Of a stretch of 23,482 bases of DNA, positions 1-8,171 are shown piece after piece. The first letter of the stretch is position 1; each line of letters opens with the position of its first letter. The stretch is taken from NCBI GenBank assembly GCA_022360105.1, contig JAKSDL010000930.1, forward strand, positions 1 through 23,482, written 5' to 3'. The position numbers and the translations under genes were made by a program. The notes under the pieces were generated by a model that was given only the letters and a program-made list of their open reading frames with translations, did not search any database and was not told where the DNA came from. This stretch comes from Pseudomonadota bacterium. GTDB taxonomy: Bacteria > SAR324 > XYD2-FULL-50-16 > JAHJRI01.

Positions 1-119
1 CGCTGCTTAGGCTGCAACAGATGTTTCCAACGATCCATCCAATCATCGTATTTTCTGCTAATAGCGTTCTTGTTGGCATTTGAATACTTGGTGTTCCAGA
101 TAGATTGAGGTGTTTTCAT
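1..119 (-). CDS. 5' end of an unidentified leftward gene (cut by window edge)
   Basis: An open frame starts at the ATG at 119-117 and runs off the left edge, giving about 40 residues that begin MKTPQSIWNTKYSNANKNAI and continue with YDDWMDRW. An AAGGGG Shine-Dalgarno sequence lies 5 bases upstream of the ATG, which supports a real start. The GNAT gene stops only about 9 bases before it on the same strand, so it is probably the last visible gene of a three-gene leftward operon. The YDDW segment is weakly reminiscent of the N-terminal helix of class I SAM methyltransferases, but too little is visible to assign a function. Confidence 0.6.
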   Translation of the reverse strand, partial: MKTPQSIWNTKYSNANKNAISRKYDDWMDRWKHLLQPKQ

Positions 120-128
120 TTCAACCCC

Positions 129-629
129 TTAGGATGGATCTGGAAGATTCAATTCCCAGAACTCCTGATCAAAAGTTTGTCCATACTTTTGCATGTTTTT
201 GGTTGATTCTGTCATTTGAAAGCCCGTGGTTTTGTAGAGTTCACGTGCGTCCTGCAAGCAGCTGTAGGTCTCCAGGCGCAACGTTTTGAAACCGGATGTT
301 TTGCAATGTTCAATGATTTTGTTCATGAGAGTTTTTGCTATGCCCATTCCCCTATATTTGTTCAACACCAGCACAAAATTGGCAAACGCTGTTGCTTCCG
401 TTAATTTTGAAACAGCCATGGATCCTGCTCGCTCACCGTCCACTTCTGCAATCCATAGTTTAAATCGAGCCCCGGAGTTATCACAAAGGGTGATTATTTT
501 TCTTGCGATATCAATTTCAAACTGTTGATCAAAATGAAATTCCCGGGAATAGATGTCTCCGTGATTGGAGATGATCCATCCATAATCACCCGGAATTGGA
601 TCTCTTAAAACGATATTTGCTTTTTTCAT
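129..629 (-). CDS. GNAT family N-acetyltransferase
   Basis: The product has 166 residues, a normal length for a single GNAT domain, which transfers an acetyl group from acetyl-CoA to an amine. The acetyl-CoA pyrophosphate-binding motif A is visible as YRGMGIAKTLM (around residues 92-102), followed by the ARELYKTTGF motif B region. The N-terminal stretch DYGWIISNHGDIYSREFHFD resembles the GNAT half of MarR-GNAT fusion proteins, but no winged-helix domain is present. The start lies about one base past the stop of the SnoaL-like gene upstream, which implies translational coupling. The substrate cannot be predicted. No signal peptide is seen, so the protein is cytoplasmic. Confidence 0.85.
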   Translation of the reverse strand: MKKANIVLRDPIPGDYGWIISNHGDIYSREFHFDQQFEIDIARKIITLCDNSGARFKLWIAEVDGERAGSMAVSKLTEATAFANFVLVLNKYRGMGIAKTLMNKIIEHCKTSGFKTLRLETYSCLQDARELYKTTGFQMTESTKNMQKYGQTFDQEFWELNLPDPS

Positions 630-630
630 T

Positions 631-1014
631 TTATTTCAGCGGTTCAACTAAGTGTTTCCTGTTTTCAGGAGCAGGGTAGTCTTCTGGCCAATATTCTGTT
701 TGCTGAATGATGAGCCCGTTTTCTATAGTTGAAAATGTGATGGCTTTTGCCTGCACTACGCTGTCTGTTATCAAAACAACAGTAACGACTTTATTTCCGT
801 CGCACACTATTTCTTCCAGGGTGAATTCCCATCTCCCATTGGCGGGGTACTCCGTGTTAATTGCGATAAAATTCGCTTTCCCTGTAATTCTTTCATGTGA
901 TTGCGGCCAATCAATAACTACCTGATCAGAAAACATCTCAGCAGCGTATGCAAAATCATTGCTCTGCATTCGATTCCAATATTCTTTGACGATGTCGGCA
1001 GGATTCTGTTTCAT
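631..1014 (-). CDS. SnoaL/NTF2-like (ketosteroid-isomerase fold) protein
   Basis: The product is about 127 residues, the usual length of a single-domain SnoaL-like alpha+beta barrel. It shows the family pattern: an N-terminal helix (IVKEYWNRMQSNDF), an early acidic FSDQVVIDWP strand, a central ITGKANFIAI segment, and C-terminal strands ending IQQTEYWPEDYPAP. These proteins form cone-shaped pockets used as isomerases, hydrolases or ligand binders, and the substrate cannot be inferred here. A TTG directly precedes the ATG; the ATG at 1014 is preferred. No clear Shine-Dalgarno sequence is visible. It appears to be the first gene of the leftward trio, and its promoter would lie in 1018-1254. Confidence 0.75.
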   Translation of the reverse strand: MKQNPADIVKEYWNRMQSNDFAYAAEMFSDQVVIDWPQSHERITGKANFIAINTEYPANGRWEFTLEEIVCDGNKVVTVVLITDSVVQAKAITFSTIENGLIIQQTEYWPEDYPAPENRKHLVEPLK

Positions 1015-1254
1015 CAATTTTTTGGTTTTAATTTAAAATCTGGTGCATGGAATATACTACTTTAATGGCAGGACGAGAAAATAATCAAGCACCTGGGATC
1101 ATGAGAGACTTAACATGTGATCCGTATCGATACATAGACAATTGACGATCTTGAGTTTGCTACTTCAACATGTTACATATAGGAGTATTGGCACCCAAGA
1201 CAAGTCTTCACGCCCCCCTGACGACGATTCCCTTCATTCATTTTTAAAAGCGCC

Positions 1255-2487
1255 ATGAAGGTAAAATTTTTCATTACCGTTTTTGTATTGGTATTTACCG
1301 GGATATCCGTGTGCTTACCGGCTAATACGGTACAGCAGGGGAAAGTCGCACTTGAAAATACAGTACAGCTTTATCCTTTGATTGGAAAATGGCGCTTTCA
1401 AACAGGCGATGATCTGAAATATGCCTCCGGCAACTTTGATGATTCATCGTGGGGTTGGGCCTCGATTCCGGGGGTTTGGAGCATGATGGGTATAGAATAT
1501 ACCGAACAGGCTTGGTACAGGTTGCGATTCACCCTATCGAACAGGTTTGCAGAAATCCCTGTCGCTGTGCAGGTTCCGGTTATTTACGATGCGCATGAGC
1601 TATACCTGAACGGGATATTCATAGGTGGAGCCGGCCTGATTGATTCTAATGGCACGGTCGTTAAGAAGGGAAGCCTGCCCGGAATCTACCAGATGCCAAA
1701 AAACCTGTTGAGAATGGATGAAGAAAATGTCTTGGCGTTGAGAGTTGCTGACGATGTGGGATGGGGTGGTGTTGCTAAAAGCGACTTCATGATCGGTCGT
1801 TACGAACTTCTGGATTTACAATTTACCAAATTTATTATCTGGAACAGTTCCCTGGTTTTTATTCTTATTTTTCTCGGAACATTCTTTTTGATGTTGTATC
1901 GGACTTACAGCAAGGAAAAGAACTTTCTGTATTTTTCCCTTCTTACATATATTCTGAGCACCTTGCTGTTTGGCTATTACTCCTTGCCATATCTATTGGT
2001 TGACAGGTTTTGGTTTGTGCACATCGTCACAAATACTGGTGCACATTTGGCCATGGTGTTTTTGTTTAAGTTTGTCTATTCCTTTTATGGTTTCCGCAAA
2101 GACCTTGTGCTCAGATTCTTTACCTATAGCGGGTTTTTGATTGCTTTTCTGTTGATCAGTCCTTTTCACGTAACTCTTCTGAAATTCTATGCCCATATCA
2201 TTTATAATATCGCCATTGTGATTGATGCTTTCGGTCTTCTGATTTTAGTCGGGCTGCTAATCAAAGGGATTGCGTTAAAAAGATATCAATCAAAAATTGT
2301 GGGCATCGGCAGTCTGGTAGCGTTTGCATGTGTGGCTAATGATATCGCGGGCTATTTTCTGGCTTTAGACAATCAACAGTGGATGATGGAGGGGCTTGTC
2401 ATTTTTATGATCAGTATTTCCTTTGCCATGTTTATCCGCTATTCAAGGCTGGATAGCAGAATTGTGCATCCGGCACTTGATGAGTGA
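1255..2487 (+). CDS. 7TMR-DISM extracellular-sensing membrane protein without output domain
   Basis: The 410-residue protein begins with a signal peptide (about residues 1-23). An extracellular beta-sandwich of the galactose-binding/GH2-like type follows (about 35-190; note GKWRFQTGDD, FDDSSWGWASIPGVW, LYLNGIFIGG). Seven hydrophobic helices then run from about residue 200 to 400. This is the architecture of diverse intracellular-signalling 7TM receptors (7TMR-DISM). Those receptors normally continue into a histidine kinase, GGDEF or similar domain, but this protein stops about 12 residues after the last helix (RYSRLDSRIVHPALDE). It therefore needs a partner or is a truncated receptor. No obvious ribosome binding site precedes the ATG. 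A weak TTGAGT-17-TACATA promoter-like pair lies near 1150-1180. Confidence 0.85.
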   Translation: MKVKFFITVFVLVFTGISVCLPANTVQQGKVALENTVQLYPLIGKWRFQTGDDLKYASGNFDDSSWGWASIPGVWSMMGIEYTEQAWYRLRFTLSNRFAEIPVAVQVPVIYDAHELYLNGIFIGGAGLIDSNGTVVKKGSLPGIYQMPKNLLRMDEENVLALRVADDVGWGGVAKSDFMIGRYELLDLQFTKFIIWNSSLVFILIFLGTFFLMLYRTYSKEKNFLYFSLLTYILSTLLFGYYSLPYLLVDRFWFVHIVTNTGAHLAMVFLFKFVYSFYGFRKDLVLRFFTYSGFLIAFLLISPFHVTLLKFYAHIIYNIAIVIDAFGLLILVGLLIKGIALKRYQSKIVGIGSLVAFACVANDIAGYFLALDNQQWMMEGLVIFMISISFAMFIRYSRLDSRIVHPALDE

Positions 2488-2542
2488 TTAAAAAAGTCTC
2501 CTAATTCACGAGCTTCATTCCTTAAATATTGGTGATTGAGTT

Positions 2543-2571
2543 GTCGGACAAACTTCGTTGGTCCGACCTAC
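2543..2571 (-). repeat. REP-like hairpin with GTAG tetranucleotide (family A, copy 1)
   Basis: A 7-bp perfect stem GTCGGAC/GTCCGAC encloses the loop AAACTTCGTTG and is followed directly by CTAC, which is GTAG on the minus strand. GTAG abutting a palindrome is the hallmark of REP elements recognised by REP-associated tyrosine transposases. A second copy at 11660-11688 has the same 11-nt loop with compensated stem changes. It lies between the DISM gene and the convergent multicopper oxidase. Confidence 0.7.
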
Positions 2572-2620
2572 AATTGAAAAAAACCTGTTGCAAGTAATTT
2601 CAACACCTCATAGGTTGTTT

Positions 2621-2641
2621 CAGCCTTCAGCCTTCAGCCTT
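2621..2641. repeat. three tandem copies of CAGCCTT
   Basis: The heptamer CAGCCTT occurs three times without interruption. The last base touches the stop codon region of the multicopper oxidase gene. It is a short simple repeat and no function is suggested. Confidence 0.6.
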
Positions 2642-3957
2642 TATTTTATTTCAATCGTTGTCATCATTCCGGATTCTGCGTGTTCGACAATATGGCAATG
2701 ACTCATCCAGATCCCTTTATCTTCCGGAACAAACCCAATCGTAACTGTTTCCTTGGGGCCTACCAGGACGGTATCCCTAGTGAATGGTTCCGGTGCAGAT
2801 TTTCCGTTAATACTTAGTACCCGGAAAAAGACTCCGTGAATATGCATGGGGTGCAGGTTATTGCTGCTGTTTTTGAAGGTGATTTTTACAGGTTGTCCTA
2901 TTTTAAACTTGGCTTTATCAGCATCGGGCCAGAGTTTTTGATTCATGGCCCAGCCAATACCGTATTTCCCCCCTCTAATCAGGTTCAGATCCCAGGTTTT
3001 GTTTACTTCCAGATTGTCAAACTTGCCGGCCGGAATAAAATCACTTAGTAAAGGAACTTCAAATGACGGGGTGGGTACCGCGGCGCCTTTCCTGACCGAA
3101 ATCTTTCCCAGCTCCAACTCGTTTCGGGTAGCCCTGTCTTTGAGAAAGTAGGTTCTGCCTGCCGAGTCACTTGGAATGGTTATATCCAAATCCACCCGAT
3201 TTCCGGGAGAGATGGGAAAATTCTCATAAGGAAATGGCTTGGAAACGGGTCTGCCATCTACCGCAATTACCTTTGGTGAAAGACCCGCCAAGGTGTGGGA
3301 GAATATTCTGGCATTGGCTCCGTTAATGAGTCTTAAGCGGATTCTTTCACCAGGAGAAACCTCCAATGTAGGCTTAAACTTACCATTGATTGTTATGGCA
3401 TTTCCCCAGCGTCCATCATGCATCAAATCATGATGGGTATTAAAATGGGGAAATATGGTTCCATCCTTTTGCAAAAACCAGTCGTCAATCAACCAGACAA
3501 TATCCCGGGACCAAGGTAGAGGATTTTTCTCATCAACGATCAATACTCCTTTCAGCCCACGCTCCAGTTGCTCGCTGGTGTTTAAATGCGGATGGTACCA
3601 GAAAGTTCCGGCTTCTTTAAGATCAAGGCGATAGGTAAATGTTTCTCCCGGTTTTATAGGTTCCTGGGTAACCCCCGGTACTCCATCCATGGCGTTATCA
3701 ATTCTTAAGCCGTGCCAGTGAACGGTAGTGGCCTCTTGCAGCTTATTTTGCACTTTGACTTCCAGGGTCGTGCCTTCTTCTCCCCTGAGGACGGGACCGG
3801 GTATCTGGTTATTGTAACTCCAGACCGGTGTCTCTGTTTTAAAAAAGGGAAATTGATGCATGCTCGGTTGTGGTGTCAGTAGCAGAGGGGCTGCGAAAAC
3901 GAAAGCAGGGAGCGATAAAAATAAGGTGCAAAGTGCCAGTGTGTATCTATTTAGCAT
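2641..3957 (-). CDS. periplasmic multicopper oxidase (laccase/CueO/CopA-type)
   Basis: The 438-residue protein has a Sec-type signal peptide (MLNRYTLALC, cleavage near FVFA-AP at residue 22) and no twin-arginine motif. The copper-binding motifs are complete: HWHG at 80-83, YHPHL at 121-125, HPMHIHG at 369-375 and HCHIVEHAESGM at 420-431. The last contains the type 1 Cys421 and the axial Met431, so it can hold one type 1 and a trinuclear copper centre and should oxidise substrates (Cu(I), metal ions or phenols) with O2 in the periplasm. An AGGAGTG Shine-Dalgarno sequence supports the ATG at 3957. It is divergent from the DUF411 gene of a copper island, so a cuprous oxidase role is likely. No Met-rich CueO-type insert is seen. 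Confidence 0.92.
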   Translation of the reverse strand: MLNRYTLALCTLFLSLPAFVFAAPLLLTPQPSMHQFPFFKTETPVWSYNNQIPGPVLRGEEGTTLEVKVQNKLQEATTVHWHGLRIDNAMDGVPGVTQEPIKPGETFTYRLDLKEAGTFWYHPHLNTSEQLERGLKGVLIVDEKNPLPWSRDIVWLIDDWFLQKDGTIFPHFNTHHDLMHDGRWGNAITINGKFKPTLEVSPGERIRLRLINGANARIFSHTLAGLSPKVIAVDGRPVSKPFPYENFPISPGNRVDLDITIPSDSAGRTYFLKDRATRNELELGKISVRKGAAVPTPSFEVPLLSDFIPAGKFDNLEVNKTWDLNLIRGGKYGIGWAMNQKLWPDADKAKFKIGQPVKITFKNSSNNLHPMHIHGVFFRVLSINGKSAPEPFTRDTVLVGPKETVTIGFVPEDKGIWMSHCHIVEHAESGMMTTIEIK

Positions 3958-3992
3958 TACTCACTCCTGAGATACTTCAATTAGAAAAGTTA

Positions 3993-4175
3993 TCACTTCA
4001 ATCTATTCTTCTTGAGATGCCAGCCAGATCTCTCACAATGCTCGCAGGAAAATAAACTGGTGGCTTTTTGTACTGCCTGGAAGTTCGAAAATTCTTCATC
4101 GCCATGTTTTTGCCATCGCGAGATGAAACAGTTGTGGCATTTAGTGTCAACAAACAAGCAGTATTGAAGATACAA
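3993..4175 (-). CDS. possible small CxxC...CxxC protein (doubtful)
   Basis: A 60-codon frame opens with TTG and carries KCHNC and, about 28 residues later, SCEHC, the spacing of a small zinc- or metal-binding ribbon. It ends 35 bases before the multicopper oxidase start on the same strand, so it could be a leader gene of that transcript. No Shine-Dalgarno sequence or ATG supports the start, and a UGA codon lies just upstream in frame. It may be a chance frame or a gene remnant. Otherwise the 364-base gap 3958-4321 holds only the divergent promoter region; no clear -35/-10 pair is evident. Confidence 0.25.
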   Translation of the reverse strand: MYLQYCLFVDTKCHNCFISRWQKHGDEEFSNFQAVQKATSLFSCEHCERSGWHLKKNRLK

Positions 4176-4321
4176 CAGTCATATCTGTATTTTAGGAAGT
4201 CTCTTTTTCGGGTGTCAAGAAGACTATTTTTTTATTTTTTTTTGACTTAAGTGAAATAAAAATGGATTTGGTGGTGTATTATAGAACCATCGTTGGGCAG
4301 AACACTAAATGAGGAGACATT

Positions 4322-4798
4322 TTGAAGACTGGATTTGAGAAAACGACTTTCGCACTACTTTTTGCTTTCGTGGCAATGGCAGGCATCCCAGCAGCTATAT
4401 TAAACGCCGAACCTCCGTCACCGACCACCAAACATCAAGTCACTGTTTACCATGACCCATATTGAGGATGCTGCAAAGGATGGGGGGCCCATCTTAAGGA
4501 GCATGGATTTTCAGTGAAAATGGTTGAGACCAATAGTCCAAGAACCATAAAGAATATGTTTGGAATTCCATTTAGCATGAATTCCTGTCATACAGCTACC
4601 ATTGGCAAATACTTCATAGAAGGCCATATTCCTGCCAGTGACATTAAACGATTAATGAAGGAACAGCCTGATATTAAAGGCCTGATAGTACCCGGCATGC
4701 CGGGAGGTTCTCCAGGCATGGAAAGCGCGCCTTATCAGCCATACAAGGTGTTAAGCATGGATAAAAAAGGTAATTATAAGGTTTTTTCGACTCACTAA
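4322..4798 (+). CDS. DUF411/CopG-like periplasmic copper protein, candidate selenoprotein (UGA at 4463-4465 read as Sec48)
   Basis: Reading through one UGA gives an uninterrupted 158-residue DUF411 protein. GAGGAG (4311-4316) precedes a TTG start at 4322. A signal peptide (about 1-29) is followed by VTVYHDPY-U-GCCKGW, where DUF411 proteins have a CxCC motif of type YKSPTCGCCxxW, then FGIPFSMNSCHTA, EGHIPASDI and GLIVPGMPGGSPGM, all typical of the family. Sec48 would replace the first cysteine; Cys50, Cys51 and Cys89-His90 remain. In Pseudomonas aeruginosa CopG this family binds a multinuclear copper cluster through these cysteines. The position beside csoR-copA and the multicopper oxidase supports a copper role. 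No other frame defect is present, which argues against a pseudogene. Naive gene calling would start at the ATG at 4514 and lose the signal peptide and metal site. Confidence 0.82.
4469..4503 (+). promoter_or_regulatory. candidate bacterial SECIS hairpin of the DUF411 gene
   Basis: Three bases after the UGA a two-part hairpin begins. TGCT (4469-4472) pairs with AGCA (4500-4503). After a 4x4 internal loop, AGGATGGG (4477-4484) pairs with CCCATCTT (4488-4495), with one G-U pair. The apical loop is GGG, and 19 nt separate the UGA from the loop. This fits the published general bSECIS model (small apical stem-loop, G in the first loop bases, loop about 16-37 nt after UGA). SelB binding itself is inferred. 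Confidence 0.7.
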
Positions 4799-4836
4799 AT
4801 GAATGCTGTATCGCCGTCGATCGGCTAGACAGTGAA

Positions 4837-4863
4837 GGTGGATCAAGCGATCGCGGGTCCACC
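4837..4863. terminator. hairpin downstream of the DUF411 gene, possible terminator
   Basis: GGTGGATC (4837-4844) pairs with GGTCCACC (4856-4863) as an 8-bp stem with one G-U pair, 38 bases after the DUF411 stop. The loop contains the palindrome GCGATCGC. No T-tract follows, so it is either an imperfect terminator or a transcript-stabilising hairpin. Confidence 0.4.
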
Positions 4864-4970
4864 CCATGCTGATTTTAAACCATCCTAATAGTCCTTTCTC
4901 GAATTTGATTCAAACTATACAGATAAATTAGGTTCCTACCGATCATCTGCGAAAAAGTAGTTCATATTAG

Positions 4971-4997
4971 TTGACCAGTACCCTACCCAGGTATACC
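4971..4997 (+). promoter_or_regulatory. csoR-copA promoter with CsoR-like operator
   Basis: TTGACC (4971-4976) can serve as a -35 box, with TATACC (15-base spacer) or TACCAT (17-base spacer) as the -10. In between lies the palindrome TACC-CA-GGTA inside TACCCTACCCAGGTATACC. This is the GC-centred inverted repeat type bound by CsoR/RcnR repressors. A repressor bound here would cover the promoter, consistent with copper-induced expression of csoR and copA. Confidence 0.5.
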
Positions 4998-5032
4998 ATA
5001 AAGAAAAATATATGATTTTATGAGGAGGAAAC

Positions 5033-5302
5033 ATGCATCCGGAATATAATGATCAAATTCCTGGTTTGAATCGAATCGAAGGGCAGATTAAGGGCATCAA
5101 GCGAATGATTGAAAATCGCAGGTATTGTGTGGATATCCTGACCCAGATGAAAGCTGCCAAAGCGGCTTTACACAAGGTGGAGCAGGAAGTCTTGAAGAAA
5201 CACATGCAACACTGCTTAAAGCACGCTTTGGAAACTCAAAACGAATCTGAGATTCAGGAAAAAATCGACGAATTGATGTTGTTGTTAAGCAAGCGCATTT
5301 AA
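5033..5302 (+). CDS. csoR: CsoR-family Cu(I)-sensing transcriptional repressor
   Basis: The 89-residue all-helical protein belongs to the CsoR/RcnR/FrmR (DUF156) family, which binds operators as tetramers and releases DNA on metal binding. The Cu(I) ligand triad is recognisable: Cys32 (RRYC), His57 and Cys61 (KKHMQHC). Their spacing (25 and 4) is the same as Cys36-His61-Cys65 of Mycobacterium tuberculosis CsoR, so copper rather than nickel or formaldehyde is the expected ligand. The start is supported by GAGGAGG five bases upstream. It lies 17 bases before copA, so the two form an operon, and an operator-like palindrome sits in the promoter, suggesting autoregulation. Confidence 0.93.
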   Translation: MHPEYNDQIPGLNRIEGQIKGIKRMIENRRYCVDILTQMKAAKAALHKVEQEVLKKHMQHCLKHALETQNESEIQEKIDELMLLLSKRI

Positions 5303-5319
5303 GAAAATGGAGAAATCGT

Positions 5320-8043
5320 ATGAGTCTTGAGACAAAAACGCTGGAGATTGAGGGTATGACCTGCGCTTCATGCGTGAGATCCGTGGAGGAAGCTGTCAAA
5401 CAACAGGACGGCATCAAAAAGGCTTCCGTAAATTTGGCTTCAGAGAAATTGCAGGTCACCTTTGATAAAGATAAAACGACTTTGGATGCGATCATCACTG
5501 CGGTTGAAAAGCGGGGTTTTGGTGCGAGCCTTCCCATAGAAGGTATTACTAAATCGTTTGCTGTGGAAGGGATGACCTGTGCTTCCTGCGTGAAAAGAGT
5601 GGAAGACAGTATTAAAGAGTTGAAAGGTGTGGAATCATCCAGTGTGAATCTGGCAACGGAAAAAGCCCGGGTTACTTATAACCCCCGACAATTAAAAGAA
5701 TCACAGATCGTAGAGGCCGTTGTTAAGGCGGGATATCGTTTGTTCAAAATAGAAGAAGATGCAGGTGTCGATCAGGATGAGGCTAAAAAACTCAAAGAAT
5801 TAAAATCCCAATATACCAGCCTGGTGGTTTCGATTTCCCTGGCCATACCCCTGATTTTTATTGCCATGGCAGAAATGGTAGGGGTATCTTTGCCGGTATT
5901 TATCAGCCCGGAATACAATCCTGCGGTTTTTGCTCTCACGCAACTATTTTTAGTCTTACCAATTGTGTTTGCGGGCTCCCACTTCTATACCAAGGGATAT
6001 CCGACTTTTTTTCGAGGGCATCCCAATATGGATTCACTAATCGCCATTGGTACCACGGCAGCCATTGGATATAGTGCGTGGAACACGGTGTTGATTCTGA
6101 TGGGAAATACCCAGATGGTGATGAATCTGTATTATGAAACTGCCGGTGTGATTATCGCCTTGATTAAGGTGGGTAAATATATGGAATCGGTCAGTAAAAG
6201 CCGTACCTCCGGGGCCATTAAAGAATTGATGGGGTTGCAGCCAAAATCTGCCATTGTGATTCGGGATGGCAAAGAGACATCGATTCCTATTGAGGAAGTT
6301 CAACATGGAGACATTTTAATAGCCAAGCCCGGTGAAAAAATAGCAGTCGATGGCGAAGTTCTGGAAGGACGAACATCCATTGATGAATCGATGCTGACCG
6401 GTGAAAGTATGCCTGTTGAGAAAACCGCAGGCAGCAAAGTGGTCGGGGCCAGTATCAATCAAAATGGAGCGATACGCTACCGAGCGGAAAAAGTTGGAAA
6501 AGAAACTGCCCTGGCCCAGATTATCAAACTGGTGGAAGAAGCCCAGGGAAGCAAGGCTCCCATCGCCCGTATGGCGGATATTATATCTGCTTATTTTGTG
6601 CCGGTTGTAATCGGCATCGCTATCCTCTCAGGTTTGGCATGGTTAATTGGAGGTGCCGGACTTACCTTTGCTCTCAAAATCTTTATTGCTGTCCTGGTGA
6701 TTGCCTGTCCCTGTGCCCTTGGTTTGGCAACACCAACAGCCATTATGGTGGGAACGGGCCGGGGGGCTGCCCTTGGTGTACTGATTAAGGGAGGTGAACC
6801 ACTGGAGATTGCCAGCCGGATCAAAACAGTGGTTTTTGACAAGACAGGAACCATTACCGAGGGTAAGCCAAAAGTAACTGACGTCATTACCTATGATGAC
6901 TGGCAGGAGGCTGATGTGCTTAAGATTGCAGCTTCAGCCGAAAAAGGTTCCGAACATTCGTTGGGGGCTGCCATCGTGGAGAAATATGAATCGGAACACA
7001 ATCAATATCTTCCTGTTGAAGATTTTGAAGCAGTACCGGGTAGGGGTATAAAGGCAAAGGTAACCGAGAAAAACATTTTATTTGGAAATTTTGGTTTCAT
7101 GTCCGAAAATGGTGTAGTGAAACACGATCTATCTGAAGCTGACAAACTTTCCAAAGAGGGAAAAACAGCCATGTATCTGGCCATCAATGGTAAACTGGCC
7201 GGAATCATAGCAGTAGCTGATGTTGTTAAGCCTGATAGTGCCAAAGCGATTAAGAAGCTACAGGAGATGGGAATAAAAACAGTGATGCTGACAGGCGATA
7301 ATCAGTTGACTGCCCAGGCCATTGCCGGACAGGTGACTATTGATGAAGTCGTAGCACAGGTGATGCCCGGAGATAAAGCCGAACAGATCAAACAACTACA
7401 AAATCAAGGCCGGAAAGTGGCTATGGTAGGGGATGGAATTAATGACGCCCCGGCACTGGCCCAGTCTGATCTTGGTATTGCAATTGGTTCGGGAACAGAC
7501 GTAGCCATGGAATCTGCCGGAATTGTCTTGATACAGAACAGCCTGGTGGGCGTGGTTACAGCGATCGAATTAAGCAGGGCAACCCTGGGAAATATCAAGC
7601 AAAATCTTTTTTGGGCCTTTGCTTATAACACTGCCGGAATACCCCTTGCAGCGGGTTTCTTCTTTTTGTTTGGAGGTCCGACTTTGAATCCCATGTTCGC
7701 AGCGGCAGCCATGGCCATGAGTTCGGTTTCGGTTGTGACCAATGCCCTGCGCTTAAAACGTTTTAATCCGACTGAGAGAATCGAATCTGCCAGTCAATCA
7801 ACAGAACCACCTGTAAAGGAGGAAACAATGAAAACTAAAATAGGAATTGACGGAATGAACTGCCAGCACTGTGTGAAAAGCGTAACTGAAAAGCTGAACA
7901 GTCTGGATGATATTTCGTCTGTAGTGGTCAATCTTGAAGAGAAGAATGCGTTGGTGGAGTCATCTGCTTCAGTGGATGAATCAGTGGTCACTAAGGCTAT
8001 TACCGATGCTGGTTTTACTGTCACCGGAATTTCACCGCAATAG
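5320..8043 (+). CDS. copA: Cu(I)-exporting P1B-type ATPase with fused C-terminal CopZ-like domain
   Basis: The 907-residue pump moves Cu(I) from cytoplasm to periplasm using ATP. Two N-terminal heavy-metal domains carry GMTCASC (residues 12-18 and 84-90). The core has the TGES actuator motif (360-363), the CPC copper motif in the membrane (463-465), the DKTGT phosphorylation motif (Asp507), GDGINDAP (Asp705) and YN in helix 7. The usual HP of the nucleotide-binding domain reads SEHS here (His546-Ser547). Core homology ends near LRLKRFNP (about residue 820). A linker leads to a third heavy-metal domain (837-907) with GMNCQHC (Cys848, Cys851), an unusual C-terminal position. It is cotranscribed with csoR. 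The C-terminal domain may also be made separately (see next entry). Confidence 0.95.
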   Translation: MSLETKTLEIEGMTCASCVRSVEEAVKQQDGIKKASVNLASEKLQVTFDKDKTTLDAIITAVEKRGFGASLPIEGITKSFAVEGMTCASCVKRVEDSIKELKGVESSSVNLATEKARVTYNPRQLKESQIVEAVVKAGYRLFKIEEDAGVDQDEAKKLKELKSQYTSLVVSISLAIPLIFIAMAEMVGVSLPVFISPEYNPAVFALTQLFLVLPIVFAGSHFYTKGYPTFFRGHPNMDSLIAIGTTAAIGYSAWNTVLILMGNTQMVMNLYYETAGVIIALIKVGKYMESVSKSRTSGAIKELMGLQPKSAIVIRDGKETSIPIEEVQHGDILIAKPGEKIAVDGEVLEGRTSIDESMLTGESMPVEKTAGSKVVGASINQNGAIRYRAEKVGKETALAQIIKLVEEAQGSKAPIARMADIISAYFVPVVIGIAILSGLAWLIGGAGLTFALKIFIAVLVIACPCALGLATPTAIMVGTGRGAALGVLIKGGEPLEIASRIKTVVFDKTGTITEGKPKVTDVITYDDWQEADVLKIAASAEKGSEHSLGAAIVEKYESEHNQYLPVEDFEAVPGRGIKAKVTEKNILFGNFGFMSENGVVKHDLSEADKLSKEGKTAMYLAINGKLAGIIAVADVVKPDSAKAIKKLQEMGIKTVMLTGDNQLTAQAIAGQVTIDEVVAQVMPGDKAEQIKQLQNQGRKVAMVGDGINDAPALAQSDLGIAIGSGTDVAMESAGIVLIQNSLVGVVTAIELSRATLGNIKQNLFWAFAYNTAGIPLAAGFFFLFGGPTLNPMFAAAAMAMSSVSVVTNALRLKRFNPTERIESASQSTEPPVKEETMKTKIGIDGMNCQHCVKSVTEKLNSLDDISSVVVNLEEKNALVESSASVDESVVTKAITDAGFTVTGISPQ
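7828..8043 (+). CDS. internal start for a free CopZ-like copper chaperone (in frame within copA)
   Basis: Inside copA, AAAGGAGG (7815-7822) stands five bases before an in-frame ATG at 7828. Initiation here would yield a 71-residue protein beginning [19 protein letters not shown], the size and motif of a free CopZ/Atx1-type Cu(I) chaperone. The preceding linker, rich in Ser, Glu and Pro, has no domain homology, as expected if two genes had merged. Both products could be made: the fusion by elongation through the site, the free chaperone by internal initiation. In E. coli copA a separate chaperone is made by programmed frameshifting, so a dual product has precedent, though by another mechanism. 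Actual use of the site is inference. Confidence 0.5.
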   Translation: MKTKIGIDGMNCQHCVKSVTEKLNSLDDISSVVVNLEEKNALVESSASVDESVVTKAITDAGFTVTGISPQ

Positions 8044-8057
8044 TTTTTTGGGGACAA

Positions 8058-8095
8058 TGCACTGTTCCCTATTTGAAGTTACAAGGAACAGTGCA
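8058..8095. terminator. 11-bp hairpin after copA
   Basis: TGCACTGTTCC (8058-8068) and GGAACAGTGCA (8085-8095) are perfect reverse complements around a 16-base loop, 15 bases after the copA stop. There is no T-tract immediately downstream. It probably ends or stabilises the csoR-copA transcript, and may also serve the convergent gene. Confidence 0.5.
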
Positions 8096-8171
8096 ACAAA
8101 AGGCAGGTTTCCTATAGTATTTTGACTTTTTTACTGCTTTGGCAGGATTAGGTTAAAAACGCGGTGGATAC

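Noticed and set aside
4242..4282. Sigma-70 promoter for the DUF411 gene from TTGACT and TATTAT
   Set aside because: The boxes are 29 bases apart, too far for a standard promoter.
4514..4798. Separate 94-residue protein starting at the internal ATG
   Set aside because: It lacks the signal peptide and the metal-binding CxCC region of its family, both present in the same frame upstream of the UGA with a good ribosome binding site.
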